Below, in pieces: positions 52,105-63,379 of a stretch of 64,000 nt of DNA (position 1 is the first letter of the stretch; the number at the start of each line of letters is the position of its first letter). The stretch covers positions 25,038,876 to 25,102,875 of the forward strand of contig NC_092567.1 of assembly GCF_037975245.1 (NCBI RefSeq). The letters run 5' to 3'. The translations under genes and the position numbers were made by a program. The DNA comes from Apostichopus japonicus (lineage: Eukaryota > Echinodermata > Holothuroidea > Aspidochirotida > Stichopodidae). Under the pieces are notes generated by a model. It saw only the letters and a program-made list of their open reading frames with translations. It was not told where the DNA came from and did no database searches.

Positions 52105-52353
52105 TCAAACAAAGTATGCATCTAGCTGTGACATTTTGTCCTTTGGTTTGCCTCTTCCACCTTCTCCTCCTCCCCTACCACCCCTCCCCCTCCCTCTACC
52201 TCTACCCCTTCCCCTTGGCCCACCCCTCCCCCGCCCCCCAGATCTGGAGGTAACAGTGACTGCATGTTTTGAAGACACTAACGGTGATAAGACCGGATCA
52301 CAGAAAATACAACCAGAGTGAGCGGTCTCCTCACCCTCCAGTGGACTCTTTCC
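52105..52353 (-). CDS. TOP3B: DNA topoisomerase III beta, last coding exon (RGG tail)
   Basis: Encodes the last 82 residues plus stop. TOP3B is a type IA topoisomerase that passes single strands of DNA and also RNA, usually with TDRD3 in mRNA-protein complexes. The exon starts after a TTTCAG acceptor at phase 0 with GKSPLEG, then a zinc-finger remnant CIFCDP. An Arg-Gly-rich RGG box of about 35 residues follows, then KPKDKMS and the terminus AYFV. The KDKMS..AYFV ending and the order zinc finger, RGG box, terminus are characteristic of TOP3B rather than TOP3A. RGG boxes bind RNA and are arginine-methylated. The RGG codons make the plus strand a C-rich polypyrimidine tract, and the ORF at 52136-52321 on that strand is only its shadow. 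Confidence 0.93.
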   Translation of the reverse strand, partial: GKSPLEGEETAHSGCIFCDPVLSPLVSSKHAVTVTSRSGGRGRGGPRGRGRGRGRGRGGRGGGEGGRGKPKDKMSQLDAYFV

Positions 52354-53436
52354 CTGAAAGAAACAAAAATAAAACCATTTATAAAAAAACTGCAAAGAAT
52401 CAATTTTCCAGTAATAAATAAATATTATTATCCATCATCGACGTTGTTCCTATGGGATCTTCAATCAAGATAACCCAGAAATTCTACCTCATGCAGATTA
52501 GAAACACCAAAATAGTCACCGAACTTGATTACAGTATTTTGTCATACATGAGTAACTTTTTATGCCTAAAGCAGTTGATATAGATATGAAATAGCTTTGA
52601 AAACTCTGGAATGTTTCTACGACAACAGACAATCTTTCAATGGAAGACGTTGTAGTATCCATGGTATCAAATAATCTCAAACAAGTTCTGCCAGTATTCA
52701 TTTCTTTCATATTTAAGCAGAACATAACAGAGTCAGTTTCTAGGCATTGCCCCCTTTATCACACCAGGAAGACATTTTGTAATATTTGAAATTAAAATCA
52801 CGTCAGGGATAAGCTAAAATATGATCTCGATTCTGCCGGAAGAACTTTTCAATTTTGTAACATTTGTTGTTGTGAACACCAGCTGACAGCTGAGTTTATG
52901 GCCAAAGATTCTGTTACAATCTGTAAAATGTTTGCGTAATTCAGCAGCAAGGATTTCAACCAATTAGAATCTCTAATTTCAATTGCATGATGAGATAAGA
53001 CACTTTATACAGATCTAGAATGTTACTTTATTTACAGATATGTGGATAGTTAAAGCAAGGAATTCATTAAAGTGTGGTAATATCAGCTGGTTTACATTTC
53101 ATGATTTTGTAGATTTTATTTTACATTTTCATGAGAGTTACTAAAAGGCATTGTCAAAGGTCATGTCTGTTTAAGGATCATTTCATCTGAAAACCAATTT
53201 TCATGACCATCCTCTCATAAATATTGCTGACGTCAAAGTATTATTTATTTTCCTAAAACATATTGACAAAGACAATTAAATGAACCAATTATATTCAAAC
53301 CAAAACTAACAAAGGCTAGCACACATTATAAATTCTTTTCTTGATGTGCTAAGTATGGTAAGAGTAAAATGGGTCAAATTGCATATAAATGGTAAATGTT
53401 TCATAAACTCAGAGAAGAAAAATAGTAACAAATCAC

Positions 53437-53542
53437 CTTCTTAAAATCAACATTCAAGATGGATGCTCCACATGTCTTACATGTTTCCTTGGCAACAGAA
53501 ACCTTTTGTGCTTTATCATTTACGTCTACCACAATGTTGCAC
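53437..53542 (-). CDS. TOP3B: DNA topoisomerase III beta, penultimate coding exon
   Basis: 106 bases between a TTTCCAG acceptor and a GAAG|GTGATT donor. The first base completes the split Arg codon left by the upstream exon (AG|G). 35 codons follow, from CNIVVDV through KETCKTCG to NVDFKK, and join the last exon at phase 0. Two cysteine pairs, one split across the upstream join, belong to the C-terminal zinc-finger series of TOP3B. The join to both neighbours preserves frame, which supports the borders. Confidence 0.9.
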
Positions 53543-53709
53543 CTGGAAATAAAAGTTGAACCATGAAAACTATTCATTTTGCCTTTCATGTGTGTTAGAA
53601 TGTATTAAACCACCCTTGTGCACGAGAGAAAAGTAATGAAAAAAAACTTAAAGAGAATACAGGGAATATCTACAGTTTAATCATAATTATAAAAAAAAAA
53701 AAAACCAAC

Positions 53710-53990
53710 CAGTTATTTACTGGTAACTTTCAAGAAGTTGTCAATAGTAAGTATGTACTTCATTCTCTGATACAAAAACTGTTTCTAAGCAGATGTAAGA
53801 TTGAAGATTCTTCTAGCAGGCAACTTTGAATTGTTCTAAGAGTTAAATAAGTAAGGTATTAATGGCAGAGATTATAGGCTATGTTTGACATTGTAATATT
53901 GCCATTAATACTGTTCCTGTTTACCTGTTACAAGCTAGCTTCCACTTGGGTGAAGCAGTTTTGTCCACTACCAAGATACCATAAGAAAAA
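53710..53990 (-). pseudogene. truncated tandem copy of the TOP3B exon end and its intron
   Basis: Copy of 53991-54269 with a 281-base offset. It contains the last 60 or so bases of the upstream coding exon (from YGILV to KWKLACN), the donor CAG|GTAAAC and about 215 bases of intron. The exon part lacks its 5' portion and acceptor, so it is normally skipped. It is still open in the original frame with two differences, one changing Leu to Val. The intron part has diverged more. Confidence 0.88.
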
Positions 53991-54207
53991 CAGTTATTTA
54001 CTGGTAACTTTAAAATGAAGTTGTCAATAGTAAGTATGTACTTCATTCTCTGATACAAAAACTGTTTGCAACAGATGTTACATTGAACATTCTTCTGGCA
54101 GGCAACTTTGAATTGTTTTAAGAACTAAATAAGCAAGATATTAATGGCAGAGAATGTTAAGCTATATTTGTTATTGTTACGTTGCCATTAATACTGTTCC
54201 TGTTTAC
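53991..54207 (-). repeat. parent unit of the 281-bp intronic duplication
   Basis: Intron portion of the parent repeat; the remainder overlaps the exon up to about 54269. Shared words with the copy include AGTAAGTATGTACTTCATTC and AGGCAACTTTGAATTG. By eye the two units are about 90% identical. Confidence 0.88.
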
Positions 54208-54410
54208 CTGTTACAAGCTAGCTTCCACTTGGGTGAAGCAGTCTTGTCCAATACCAAGATACCATATTCGCATTCGAAGCACTGTGCCACGCCCAGATTA
54301 GTGAGTGAGTGTTGACAGGAGGGGTGAGTACATTCATTGCATCCTGCTAACTTAGACCTCATATCAGAGAACGGTGGGTGACTATAACAGTATGGACACA
54401 GAGGAAAATT
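54208..54410 (-). CDS. TOP3B: DNA topoisomerase III beta, zinc-finger exon
   Basis: 203 bases (67 codons plus two bases) between a TTTTTCAG acceptor and a CAG|GTAAAC donor. Reads NFPLCPYCYSHPPF, then GCNECTHPSCQHSL, GVAQCFECEYG and LDKTASPKWKLACN. The pairs CPYC, CNEC and CFEC and the HPSCQHS block are the conserved zinc-ribbon region of TOP3B. These fingers aid substrate handling at the C-terminus and follow the catalytic core, which is not in this window. Phase 0 at the 5' border and phase 2 at the 3' border fit the flanking exons exactly. Its 3' end was duplicated downstream. Confidence 0.93.
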
Positions 54411-54463
54411 CTGAAAAACAAGAAAAAATATGACAAATTAAAACCGTTTGTATCATTATTCTT

Positions 54464-54779
54464 AATAATAATCAGCAGTTATATGTACGACGCTTAAGCG
54501 ACCACGAATGGGGGAGAAAGAGAAACCAACAAGGGCTTATGGATTACAATTTGCACATCGGTTGGCTTCAAATTCAACAATTTAACTCAAACTTGGAATC
54601 TTTTCATCAATTAGTCTTTCAATTAAGAAAGTAATTTGAGATGGGAAAACCGTAGATTGCTCTTGGATGAAAAACCCACCTTACAATGACCCGGCCGGGA
54701 ATCGAACCCCAAACCTCCCGATTGCTAAGCCTCATTGCTTCAAATGCCACCGCTTTTATCCACTCGGCCACAGCACCAG
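54464..54779 (-). mobile_element. tRNA-headed SINE in a TOP3B intron
   Basis: On the minus strand the head has a perfect A box TGGCCGAGTGG and a B box GGTTCGATTCC about 60 bases apart, as in Ser/Leu-type tRNAs with a long variable arm. An unrelated body of about 210 bases follows, then an ATTATTATTAAG tail. The 8-mer TTATTCTT flanks the insert (54456-54463 and 54780-54787), consistent with LINE-mediated retroposition. It is not an intact tRNA gene because the acceptor stem does not close. Confidence 0.85.
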
Positions 54780-54787
54780 TTATTCTT

Positions 54788-57313
54788 CTAGCATGTCAAC
54801 AAATTCATAGCTATAGTTAGCTACAGTAGCTGACATATTTCAGCAAGTTCAAAATTGTCAAAATATTACTTTTGACATCTCAAACTATTTTCCATCAATA
54901 CAAGACTTTTAAATGACAAAGTGTTTGTGTGTACCATGAGGAAAATGCTTTTAGGGTGGCTGTTAAGTTTGTTGAAATTCAACGTTGGAACATTCAGTGA
55001 CCACAATCTGAGTTTCTAGTATATATTGGATATCAATTTTTACCAATCCTAAATATTAAATCATGATTTAATAGACAGCCATTCTTTAAGACATTCTTCT
55101 CAATCTTAAATTTTACAAACAAGATGGATTAAATTCATTCTAAAACAATTGGTAGCCCAGAACACACTGTTCATGGTAGTATTAAACACATTCAAACATA
55201 AATTGGAAATTTAAACTTTCACAAGCTAATAAATTTACATTATTTACTAGAGTTTTAGCAATCATCCAAACATTTATCAAAACCCACAACAAACCACTGC
55301 TTTTGAAAAGGAAGAATGTCCAAGAATTATACATTTGACAATGAAACCGGTCACACAGTTTTCTAAAAGGAATAAGGTTCTGAGAATGAACTTTAGACAA
55401 TTTAATCTCTCACACTGCTGTAAGGAAGAATGTCCAAGAATATACTTTTGACAAATGAAATCTCTCGCACTGCTTTAATGATGTCAACAATAAACTCCAT
55501 TTTCCCCCATCTCACTCGCCTCCATGGTCTCTTTTTATCCTCAATATGTTGTCGTCTTCCCCAATGATCACATTCTCAGACAAGGTAGAGGTATCGAGGG
55601 AGCAGTCACTTATAGCTTAACTTTAAATATTGAAAAAGTCAGATTTCAAAAAAAAATCCATCATTTTCTAAAACTATACTAACTATTCTGATGAGATGCA
55701 AACAGGCTACAGAAAATGGCAGGAGGCTTCCATCAGTATAGATTTCAATTTGCAAAGTAGCACAATTTAACGTTTGGGGAATATTAAAAGCTGTGATCCC
55801 AATGCAAACCAATTTCCCTCTTAAAGGTGTTTTAGACTTTCCGAAAGGTCAGTGAACAAGAGGCATGTTTCCACTGTATTTTTTGAAAGTACAGACAAAT
55901 GTTCTTTTACAGGCAACTCAAGTTAACCTAGCCACAACAACCACAACACTGATTCACCATACTGGACCAACATTAGCCCTTAAAAGGATTGAACATGTAC
56001 AATACCAGGGCTCAAATTAACTGATGACATTAATGGCAAATTGCTGCTTTTTGGCCTCTACCACTTTCAGAAATAATGACTTTCAAAATAACAATTAATA
56101 GCAGCTTCAGGAAACATAAAGATATTAGATTTTAAGTACAGTGTCATCAATCAATCATGATTCCTGTCATTCCTGTAATGTAAGTTAACTCACTTTGGAG
56201 AAAAGCCATAGTTCTCTTTTAATTTATTGGTAAATTGCCTCGGTGGCATATTAATGCCTGAAAGACTGCTATGATGCCCTGCGACTGCATTGATAATCCA
56301 AGGCAATTTCTTCCTTCAAAAAAGTTGCCTTGTTCCCCCTCCCCCCCCCCTCCCCATCTCACACCTAAATTTTAGTCCTAGTGGAAATTACATTTTGTTA
56401 ATGCATCTATTTTCCATCTAGTATTAAACAAATTACTGGAAATTTAATGATAACTATATGATTTAAGATTGATCAGACCAAAATTGTCTCCTGCATGGTT
56501 ACAACAAATGATTGTTAATTAATTAACCATTTATACTTCCATTCCAATTCACAACATTTTATTGCCCAGACACTTGTTGTTCAAATTACTGTATAAACAA
56601 ACAAGGATTTTTTCTTTCCATAGAGATAAAACCTTACAATGTCTAGCTCACAGCAGGCATTGCTATATAATTTGAAAATTTACTCAAAATGATATAGGGG
56701 GTGGGGGGGGGGGAGTGGGGGAAGTAGATGGCATTCTTGGTTTCTACCCTCTTTATTTTCTCTGAAGAATTTCAAGTAAATAGTTTAATACACATTTGCA
56801 GTCAAAAATGTCAAGATAAAGAGCTTCATTATTACTCCTTTTATCTCTTTGTTAACTAATTAATACAAACTGTTAATTAGCCTTGAAACCATACTTAGGA
56901 CCCACACTTTAAAAACTATAGATATATGCCTTTAGACAGAACTGCCATTAAGAAAGTACATTGGTTGTCAAGAAAGTTGTTTTCAAACTTCAATAAAATC
57001 AGTCTGGAGTTGTAAATCTGAACGTCCGATATTTTGATATATTTTATGTTTGATATTGAATGGTTAAATAATGCTGCGGCTCAGGGACTAATTTTAGTAG
57101 TGTTCAAATTTGGTGTAGCCATTTTTAAGGCTCTAACTTTGGTCTCTTACATAAGTACTCTGGTTCCTGTGTATTAGAAACTGCTACTGTATGTACATCT
57201 TTAGACTTGTACAGCAATTAGCCCATTTTGCATAGCAATTTACAACTTGATACGGGATAAATTACTCCCCGAGGCTAATTTTATACATGTATGACTAGCA
57301 GGGCATGGCATCT
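54788..57313. other. TOP3B intron, no further feature
   Basis: AT-rich intron sequence with a C run at 56341-56350 and a G run at 56703-56713. A near-repeat of AAGGAAGAATGTCCAAGAAT occurs at about 55308 and 55422. No exon resembling TOP3B was found in it. Confidence 0.5.
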
Positions 57314-57625
57314 AGTATCAAGTATATATCAAGTACAAGTATTAAGTATATATCAAGTACAGGTATTAAGTATATATCAAGTACAGGTATTAAGTACATA
57401 TCAAGTACAGGTATCAAGTACAGGTATTAAGTGCAGGTATCAAGTACAAGTACATAGTACAAGTACATGTATCAAGTGCATGTATCAAGTGTATGTATCA
57501 AGTGCATGTATCAAGTACAGGTATCAAGTACAAGTACCAAGTACAGGTATCAAGTACAGGTATCAGGTATCAAGTACAGGTATCAAGTACAAGTACACGT
57601 ATCAAGTACATGTATCAAGTACATA
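57314..57625. repeat. 12-bp-based tandem array in a TOP3B intron
   Basis: GTATCAAGTACA is repeated with variants GTATTAAGTATA, GTGCATGTATCA and AGTACAAGTACA. The left third has a 24-base unit (AAGTATATATCAAGTACAGG). Since all periods are multiples of three, several frames stay open. The Tyr-Gln-Val-rich ORFs at 57291-57696 are therefore not genes. Confidence 0.95.
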
Positions 57626-59514
57626 TCGAAACAAAATATAAAATTAATTTATCGATAAACCTGATAGTATTTAAGTCCTTACTCCACAGCCTTTAGCTCT
57701 TTAATTCCTGATTTGATACTTTTGATATCTGCAATGTTTTTAAGATATCTGGACGATGTTTTCATAGGTAAGTCCATATATATGAACAGCCTACTGTATT
57801 ATGCAACACACGTAGAGTACATGCACCTTCATAGTACTGCAGGAAAGGTCTACGATCGATTAAAACACATCTAGGGCAAGAAACCTAAAGGGTGTCACCT
57901 TGACCAATCCTAAATTATAAATATTGATAACTGATAAGGAAAAACCTGGCAGTGTCTATCAGTCTTAAATATAAATGATATATACATGTTATCAAATGTT
58001 TACAACAAAAATATTTGCTGTTATCATTTTGCACCTTTCAAAAAAGGAGATCAAGGATTTTGACAGCCCTGCCAGAAACTTTTCTTCTTCTTTTCTTCGT
58101 TCGACTAAAATGTCGTCGCCAGAAGCGATGAATATACTTTACGATGTTCTGTTCACTCGGTTTAACACTCTGTCAGGTTCGAATGTGCTTGATGCAAATT
58201 AGTTTCCTGAAGCTAGAGCCATCATCCCTGAACTATCTGAATATCTAACGTCCATTTTTGTAAGCCCTAAGGGCAGCTGAACATCGCAGAGAGAAAGAAC
58301 TTAATTTGCATGCGTGGTTTGAGATTGTGATAGTCCGAAAACAGCTCAGAGCACTCCACCTGACAGGCACGAAGAAACTGACTGAATCAATGTGGATGTG
58401 CTAAGTTGGACAAGGGTAGGAAATGTATAGAACCATAAATGTCATCTCCTCAATATCTAGATCAATATGCTTTAAGAAAGGGAGGGGAGGGGGGGAGGGG
58501 GGGGGGACATGATTTGACAATTCAAGGTCTTCTCTATTGCCTCCTAATGTGACTATAATTTTAAGATAAAGAAGAATTTTGTTCCTAGAGGTTCTAATCT
58601 CTGTCAAAGCAAGTCTATGATATTACATCAGTATTTTATGTGACATTACGTTGCAGAGCGGTGACTTTTTACGATTTGATTTTAATTAGGTCGCGATGTA
58701 GTGTAATGCATTCCAGATGAAGATTAATTGTTCAATCTTAAACAAGAGATTTAAAACATATTAAATACAAACAGGGAACAAAGATAACTGACTTTGCAAT
58801 CTTCAAGTTAATATTTAAATTTTGCCCTCATTATAATTCAGATATGATTTATATATAAATATACCTAAATCACATGTTTTCCTCTAAAGTTTGCTGTAAA
58901 CAGAATATAATCAGGAAGCAAAATCAATTAGTGTTACATTGTTTTAAGGATCAAAGGAGGCATTTAAGCCCCAAATCAATTTGATTTGTTATAGACCATT
59001 AGAAAACATAATGCTGTCAGTCCAGGCTGCATTCTTATACCAATTTTTTGAGAAATGACCCGATAAACATCTAAAGCTCATCAATTGAAGTGACTGAACT
59101 GCTTAGTCTAAAACACAGACCATGAGATAAGTTCCTCAGATGAAAAACAAACATTTCATGACCTAAAATAAAATTTTATGATGCTTTACAAATTTGTCAG
59201 GACAAATGATTATTTTATCCAAAGGTACATGTACAGTATCTATGAAGTAAAATAATATTTTTTGGTTGAATTATTAGAATATATAAAACAGCGGCTTTAA
59301 CATTGAAGCCCGCATTTGAAGAGCAGACATCATCGTCAAGTTAGCATTAAATGACTAAAGGCATTTTTACTCCAGCAAGAAAGTGTATTTCAAGTTGTAA
59401 ATTATTGACATTCAAGAATGACTTAATACTGAAAAATCAGCAACTAAGAAATTCCCAACACCACTACCATTGGTAACCAGGAAGAAAGAATAGGGACACT
59501 TGCCTGCTTCGATT
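57626..59514. other. TOP3B intron, no further feature
   Basis: A G-rich patch lies at about 58480-58506. No other structure is supported. Confidence 0.5.
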
Positions 59515-59775
59515 GAATTCTCTTCACTGCCCTTCCCCTCCCCACTGCCCTTCCCCCTACCCCTACGCTCCTCCCCACCCCACTTCCCTTTGCCTTCCCC
59601 ACCCCCACCCCCACTACCCCTCCCCTCTCCACTGCCCTTCCCCAATGCTCCTCCCCACCCCACTGCCCCTCCTTTCCCCACAACCCCTCCCCACTGCCCC
59701 TCCCCACTACCCCTCCCCACTGCCCCTCCCCACTACCCCTCCCCCTGCCCCTCCCCACTGCCACCCTCCACCCCT
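59515..59775. repeat. long polypyrimidine tract in a TOP3B intron
   Basis: About 260 bases of nearly pure C/T on the plus strand built from CCCCTCCCCACTGCC words, so the TOP3B transcript strand is G/A-rich. It can form triplex or G-quadruplex structures. The Pro-rich and Gly-rich ORFs on the two strands are products of composition. Confidence 0.9.
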
Positions 59776-61108
59776 CTCTGTAAACATTCATCCTCACGCT
59801 ACTTTCTCAGAGAGTTGGAGTTGAACTTATGACACTAAATCATATGAATACAATCTGACTCCCTGCATCTAGAGAGAGAGAGACCAGATTTTTAAGTAGC
59901 CTATACCCATCCATTCAAGAAATGACTCAAACAATTTGATGGTTGCCAGGTGCAATAAATCAATGAACGGATAAACACCTGCAAATAATCAATTATTGTT
60001 ATCAAACTTGACGATGGACTCAATGAAGTGTAATCATTTATCACACCTTAACAATAAAATAATAGTTCATCTTGATTAACCTTATGACTCTTTACTAAAG
60101 AAATATTGCAGTCATTGGCTAAAGTGGATTGTTTGATAAAAATTGCTGGAAATATATTCAAAGGTCACACACACATCCTTATTTATAGAATTCAATTTGT
60201 ACAGTGAACATAGTCAATGATATTGTATTGTGTACAGCAATGTGAATGATGTCTCCATGGCAATTGAGCTGAAAATCAAAGTGGGGTAAAAAACAACCAC
60301 CCCACCCTTCAGGCCATGAGAGATATAGTCCTAAGCTCTTGAATACTGTATGTTATAGCCATATTTCTCTAGTTAATTATAACATAATTTGTAGACATAT
60401 GAGTCTTCAGCAGAACACCAGAGCTTTCTTAAACAAACATCCTAAATATGCAAATAACAACTGGAATAATCTGCCAAACTCTGCCGATTCACATGTTTCT
60501 CCACTTTCATTCAAAAAGAATCTAAGTAAAGTATAATAAATAATTTATATATTATTTCTCTTATTTGTTTCTTTGTTTTCTTTTTTCTTTTCCTTGGGAG
60601 TGACTCTACTAGTTAAGCCTACTATTGCTTTTAAAGATCACTTCCCTTCTCATTGTACAACTTTTGCTAAGTAGTATTACTTTGTCACTATTTAAGTTTG
60701 TGTACACTGAGTAAAAACAAATAAACGAAACAAAACAAAATAAATATTGACCGTATGGAAGTTTGCACCACTTGTCTGAGACTTTTTACTACATAAAAAA
60801 AAGCATAAAAAATAAACGATGGCAACTTCACTTTTGTTGTATTTCCATTCATGGGTATATCTGTATTATGCAGTAGTGCAATTAACCCTTCTATTTCCAT
60901 GTCCCAAAAACCAGCTTGTTCTTTTATACCCGGTCAAAACTCGGTGTACAAAAGGTGTAAATAAAACTGGTCCTATTGTTATAATGAGATACGGGTAAAC
61001 ATGATAAATGTTACGGTAGCCTAACACACTGTAGGCCTATACCATATTTGCAATAGACCACTACTACTAAGACCATGTTAGCATGTACATATAATATACA
61101 TATATATT

Positions 61109-61127
61109 TCCAACTCATTACGATTTC

Positions 61128-61173
<46 letters not shown>

Positions 61174-61192
61174 GAAATCGTAGTGAGTTGGA
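61109..61192. repeat. short foldback with (TA)n core
   Basis: 22-base arms (61109-61130 and 61171-61192) of TCCAACTCACTACGATTTCA type, with one mismatch, enclose 40 bases of alternating TA. It has the same layout as the foldback at 2556-2807 but a different arm sequence. Confidence 0.9.
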
Positions 61193-61290
61193 CGATTAAG
61201 AACAGTGAAGAAACTTCCAGCTTCCACCGGGATTCAAACCACTAGGCTATGGACGCTGATTGCATGTCCAGAGGTTTGAAACCGGTAAGG

Positions 61291-61347
61291 AAGGTTGTAT
61301 TTCCACTGTAGGCGTTTGTCACCTGTATCGAACAATGCTAGTTCTGT
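61291..61347. repeat. dispersed 57-bp repeat, copy 2
   Basis: Matches 47094-47150 with about three differences, in the same orientation. Here it adjoins the sequence leading to the TA-cored palindrome, which suggests that both belong to one larger transposable element. Confidence 0.85.
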
Positions 61348-61432
61348 ATATAGAAAGATAGCTCTATTTATATAGCTCTATTCATATATCACTTTAAGCT
61401 TCATATAAAAGTAAAAATCATGATCACCTTAC

Positions 61433-61613
61433 CTTACCCTTTGGTCCAGAAGACCAAACTATTAATTCAAAGTTATCGAGAGGACATTTGAGTTCCTTGT
61501 ATAGTTTGATGACTCCATTCTGGGGAAGACTAAAGGTCTCCTCACAATGAGCACAGTGCAGACGAGACGGCTTGGCAGCGATATACTTCATGTATCTTCT
61601 GCATTTACCACAT
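61433..61613 (-). CDS. TOP3B: DNA topoisomerase III beta, upstream zinc-finger exon
   Basis: 181 bases: one base completing a split codon, then 60 codons between a TATATAG acceptor and a GGTAAG|GTAAGG donor. Reads CGKCRRYMKYI, AAKPSRLHCAHCEETFSLPQ, NGVIKLYKELKCPLDNFEL and WSSGPKGK. CGKC and CAHC form the first zinc ribbon after the catalytic core of TOP3B, and the block from KPSRLHC to LPQNG is strongly conserved in animals. It joins the next exon at phase 0. The upstream exon, which should end at phase 2 with about 600 residues of TOPRIM and catalytic core before it, was not found up to the right edge. Confidence 0.93.
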
Positions 61614-62511
61614 CTATATATAAGAAAGATAAGCAGCACATTGAGTCATGGCAAACACTGTCAAGCTATAAACTTTTAAAGATTAGTGCATTGCATAATA
61701 ATTTGTGATGTCACACATGGACAATGCACAAATTTGTCATATTTATTCATTTTCAAATTTTTTTATTATTTTTTTTATTTTCATGTATTTTTTCACTGAC
61801 ATACTTAAGACCCTTCTGAAAATTCATATCACTGTAATGTTCATTGTTGATGTCACCTAATCATACCACACAGACATAATTTGGGTAAAATGGAGAGTGC
61901 TTAGATGCAAAACGGTGCTGATAATACATAGCTGCACCCCTGATTCAAAGTCTGTACAATCGATTCAGTTTTGAAGGAAAACTTAATAATTACTTGGTTT
62001 AGTCCATATATGACATCGCAGATTACATTCAAATAAATTCTGAGATTTCATCTCACCAAAGGAACAACCCATCAATGAGAAGATTGTAATATGAAAGTAA
62101 ACTTTTTGAAGTACATCTAACATGTTGACATCACAAACTACTTACTGCCATTCATTCCCTGAAAGAATCAAGTTTTTCAAGCATCAATGTGGAATATTTT
62201 TCTCTTTAAGGGTTGTCTTATGCTGTCTGCTGCTTGTATATATCCCTTTAAACTTTGTATGAAAAACACACATATTTAGGTGTCCTTGTATTATACTAAT
62301 GTATTTCATATTAACTAGAAGTTGTTTTACATTCTGTTATCAGTAATAAAACATATGTTAGATATCTGAAAGCTGTAAAGTACCTTTCGCCTCTGTTTGA
62401 AACTTCCTGGCAGACTTTAACATACTTGAAAATATTTGTCCTTTTTAATCAAGGCAAGCTATCAAACTGGCCTGATAATATATAACAGCTGTATTTGTTT
62501 CATTTTGATTT
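61614..62511. other. presumed TOP3B intron, no feature
   Basis: No exon-like segment matching the TOP3B sequence expected upstream of this zinc ribbon was seen on the minus strand. Confidence 0.45.
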
Positions 62512-62967
62512 TACTTGTCTCGTTCAAACCAAGCTATCTAATATTCTTGTGTGTTGGATACCCATCAAAATAACTAAGAGATCTCCCTGCTATCAATATC
62601 TTGTCTCATTCAGACCAAGCTATCTAACATTCTTGTGTGTTGGATACCCATCAAACTAACTAAGAGATCTCTCTGCTATCAATATCTTGTCTCATTCAGA
62701 CAAAGCTATATAACATTCTTGTGTGTTGGATACCCATCAAACTAACTAAGAGATCTCTCTGCTATTAATATCTTGTCTCATTCAGACAAAGCTATATAAC
62801 ATTCTTGTGTGTTGGATACCCATCAAACTAACTAAGAGATCTCTCTGCTATCAATATCTTGTCTCATTCAGACAAAGCTATATAACATTCTTGTGTGTTG
62901 GATACCCATCAAACTAACTAAGAGATCTCTCTGCTATCAATATCTTGTCTCATTCAAACCAAGCTTT
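62512..62967. repeat. 86-bp tandem array, about 5.3 units
   Basis: GTGTTGGATA anchors at 62551, 62637, 62723, 62809 and 62895 are spaced exactly 86 bases. Units carry AACTAACTAAGAGATCTCTC and TGTCTCATTCAGACAAAGCT. The central units are almost identical. The first and last partial units keep a CAAACCAAGCT variant. Confidence 0.95.
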
Positions 62968-63370
62968 ATTCCACAAATAATTTGTATCCCACAAACTTAA
63001 TTTTCAAACATTGGAAGTTTATGCCTAGTTTCATGATTCTTTCGGAAGACATGCTTTGAGCTGCCGCATGTAGTCTACACACAAGAAATTGTTTTTCATA
63101 ACTCTGTTAATGAAGCATGGAAGTCCAGATAATGTCACAGTAATGCTTTTATCCAACCATAATTCTGCTAAAATAATGAATAAATGAAGGATTGAAAGGA
63201 AATATATGAAACTATTAGAAGTTTGTTGAAAGCTAATACTTGTGATATTATACTTCACAATAATAGTGCATGCAGGCAGTAATTCCTGCTGTATTAGTTC
63301 ACATTTCATGTAATATTTCCAATTTTGCAATGGCTACATCCTAGAGCAACATCAAGTTTTGCCCACCCCT
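62968..63370. other. non-coding, no gene seen
   Basis: A 99-codon minus-strand ORF (63031-63330) does not match TOP3B or any family I recognise. Confidence 0.45.
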
Positions 63371-63379
63371 GGGCTAAAT

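Larger units (their letters stand above)
59776..61432. other. TOP3B intron with dispersed repeats
   Basis: Apart from the palindrome at 61109-61192 and the shared repeat at 61291-61347, no feature is supported. On the minus strand at about 61220-61250, TAGCCTAGTGG runs straight into TTTGAATCCCGG. These resemble Pol III A and B boxes fused without the normal spacing. Confidence 0.45.

Noticed and set aside
52136-52321. Plus-strand Pro/Leu-rich ORF
   Set aside because: Antisense shadow of the TOP3B RGG-coding exon.
54690-54777. Functional Ser/Leu tRNA gene on the minus strand
   Set aside because: A and B boxes are perfect, but the acceptor stem does not pair, and a SINE body with target duplications follows.
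57291-57696. Tyr-Gln-Val-Ser repeat ORFs in three frames
   Set aside because: A 12-bp repeat without stops opens all frames; it lies inside a TOP3B intron.
59412-59832. Gly-rich and Pro-rich ORFs on opposite strands
   Set aside because: Composition artefacts of the polypyrimidine tract.
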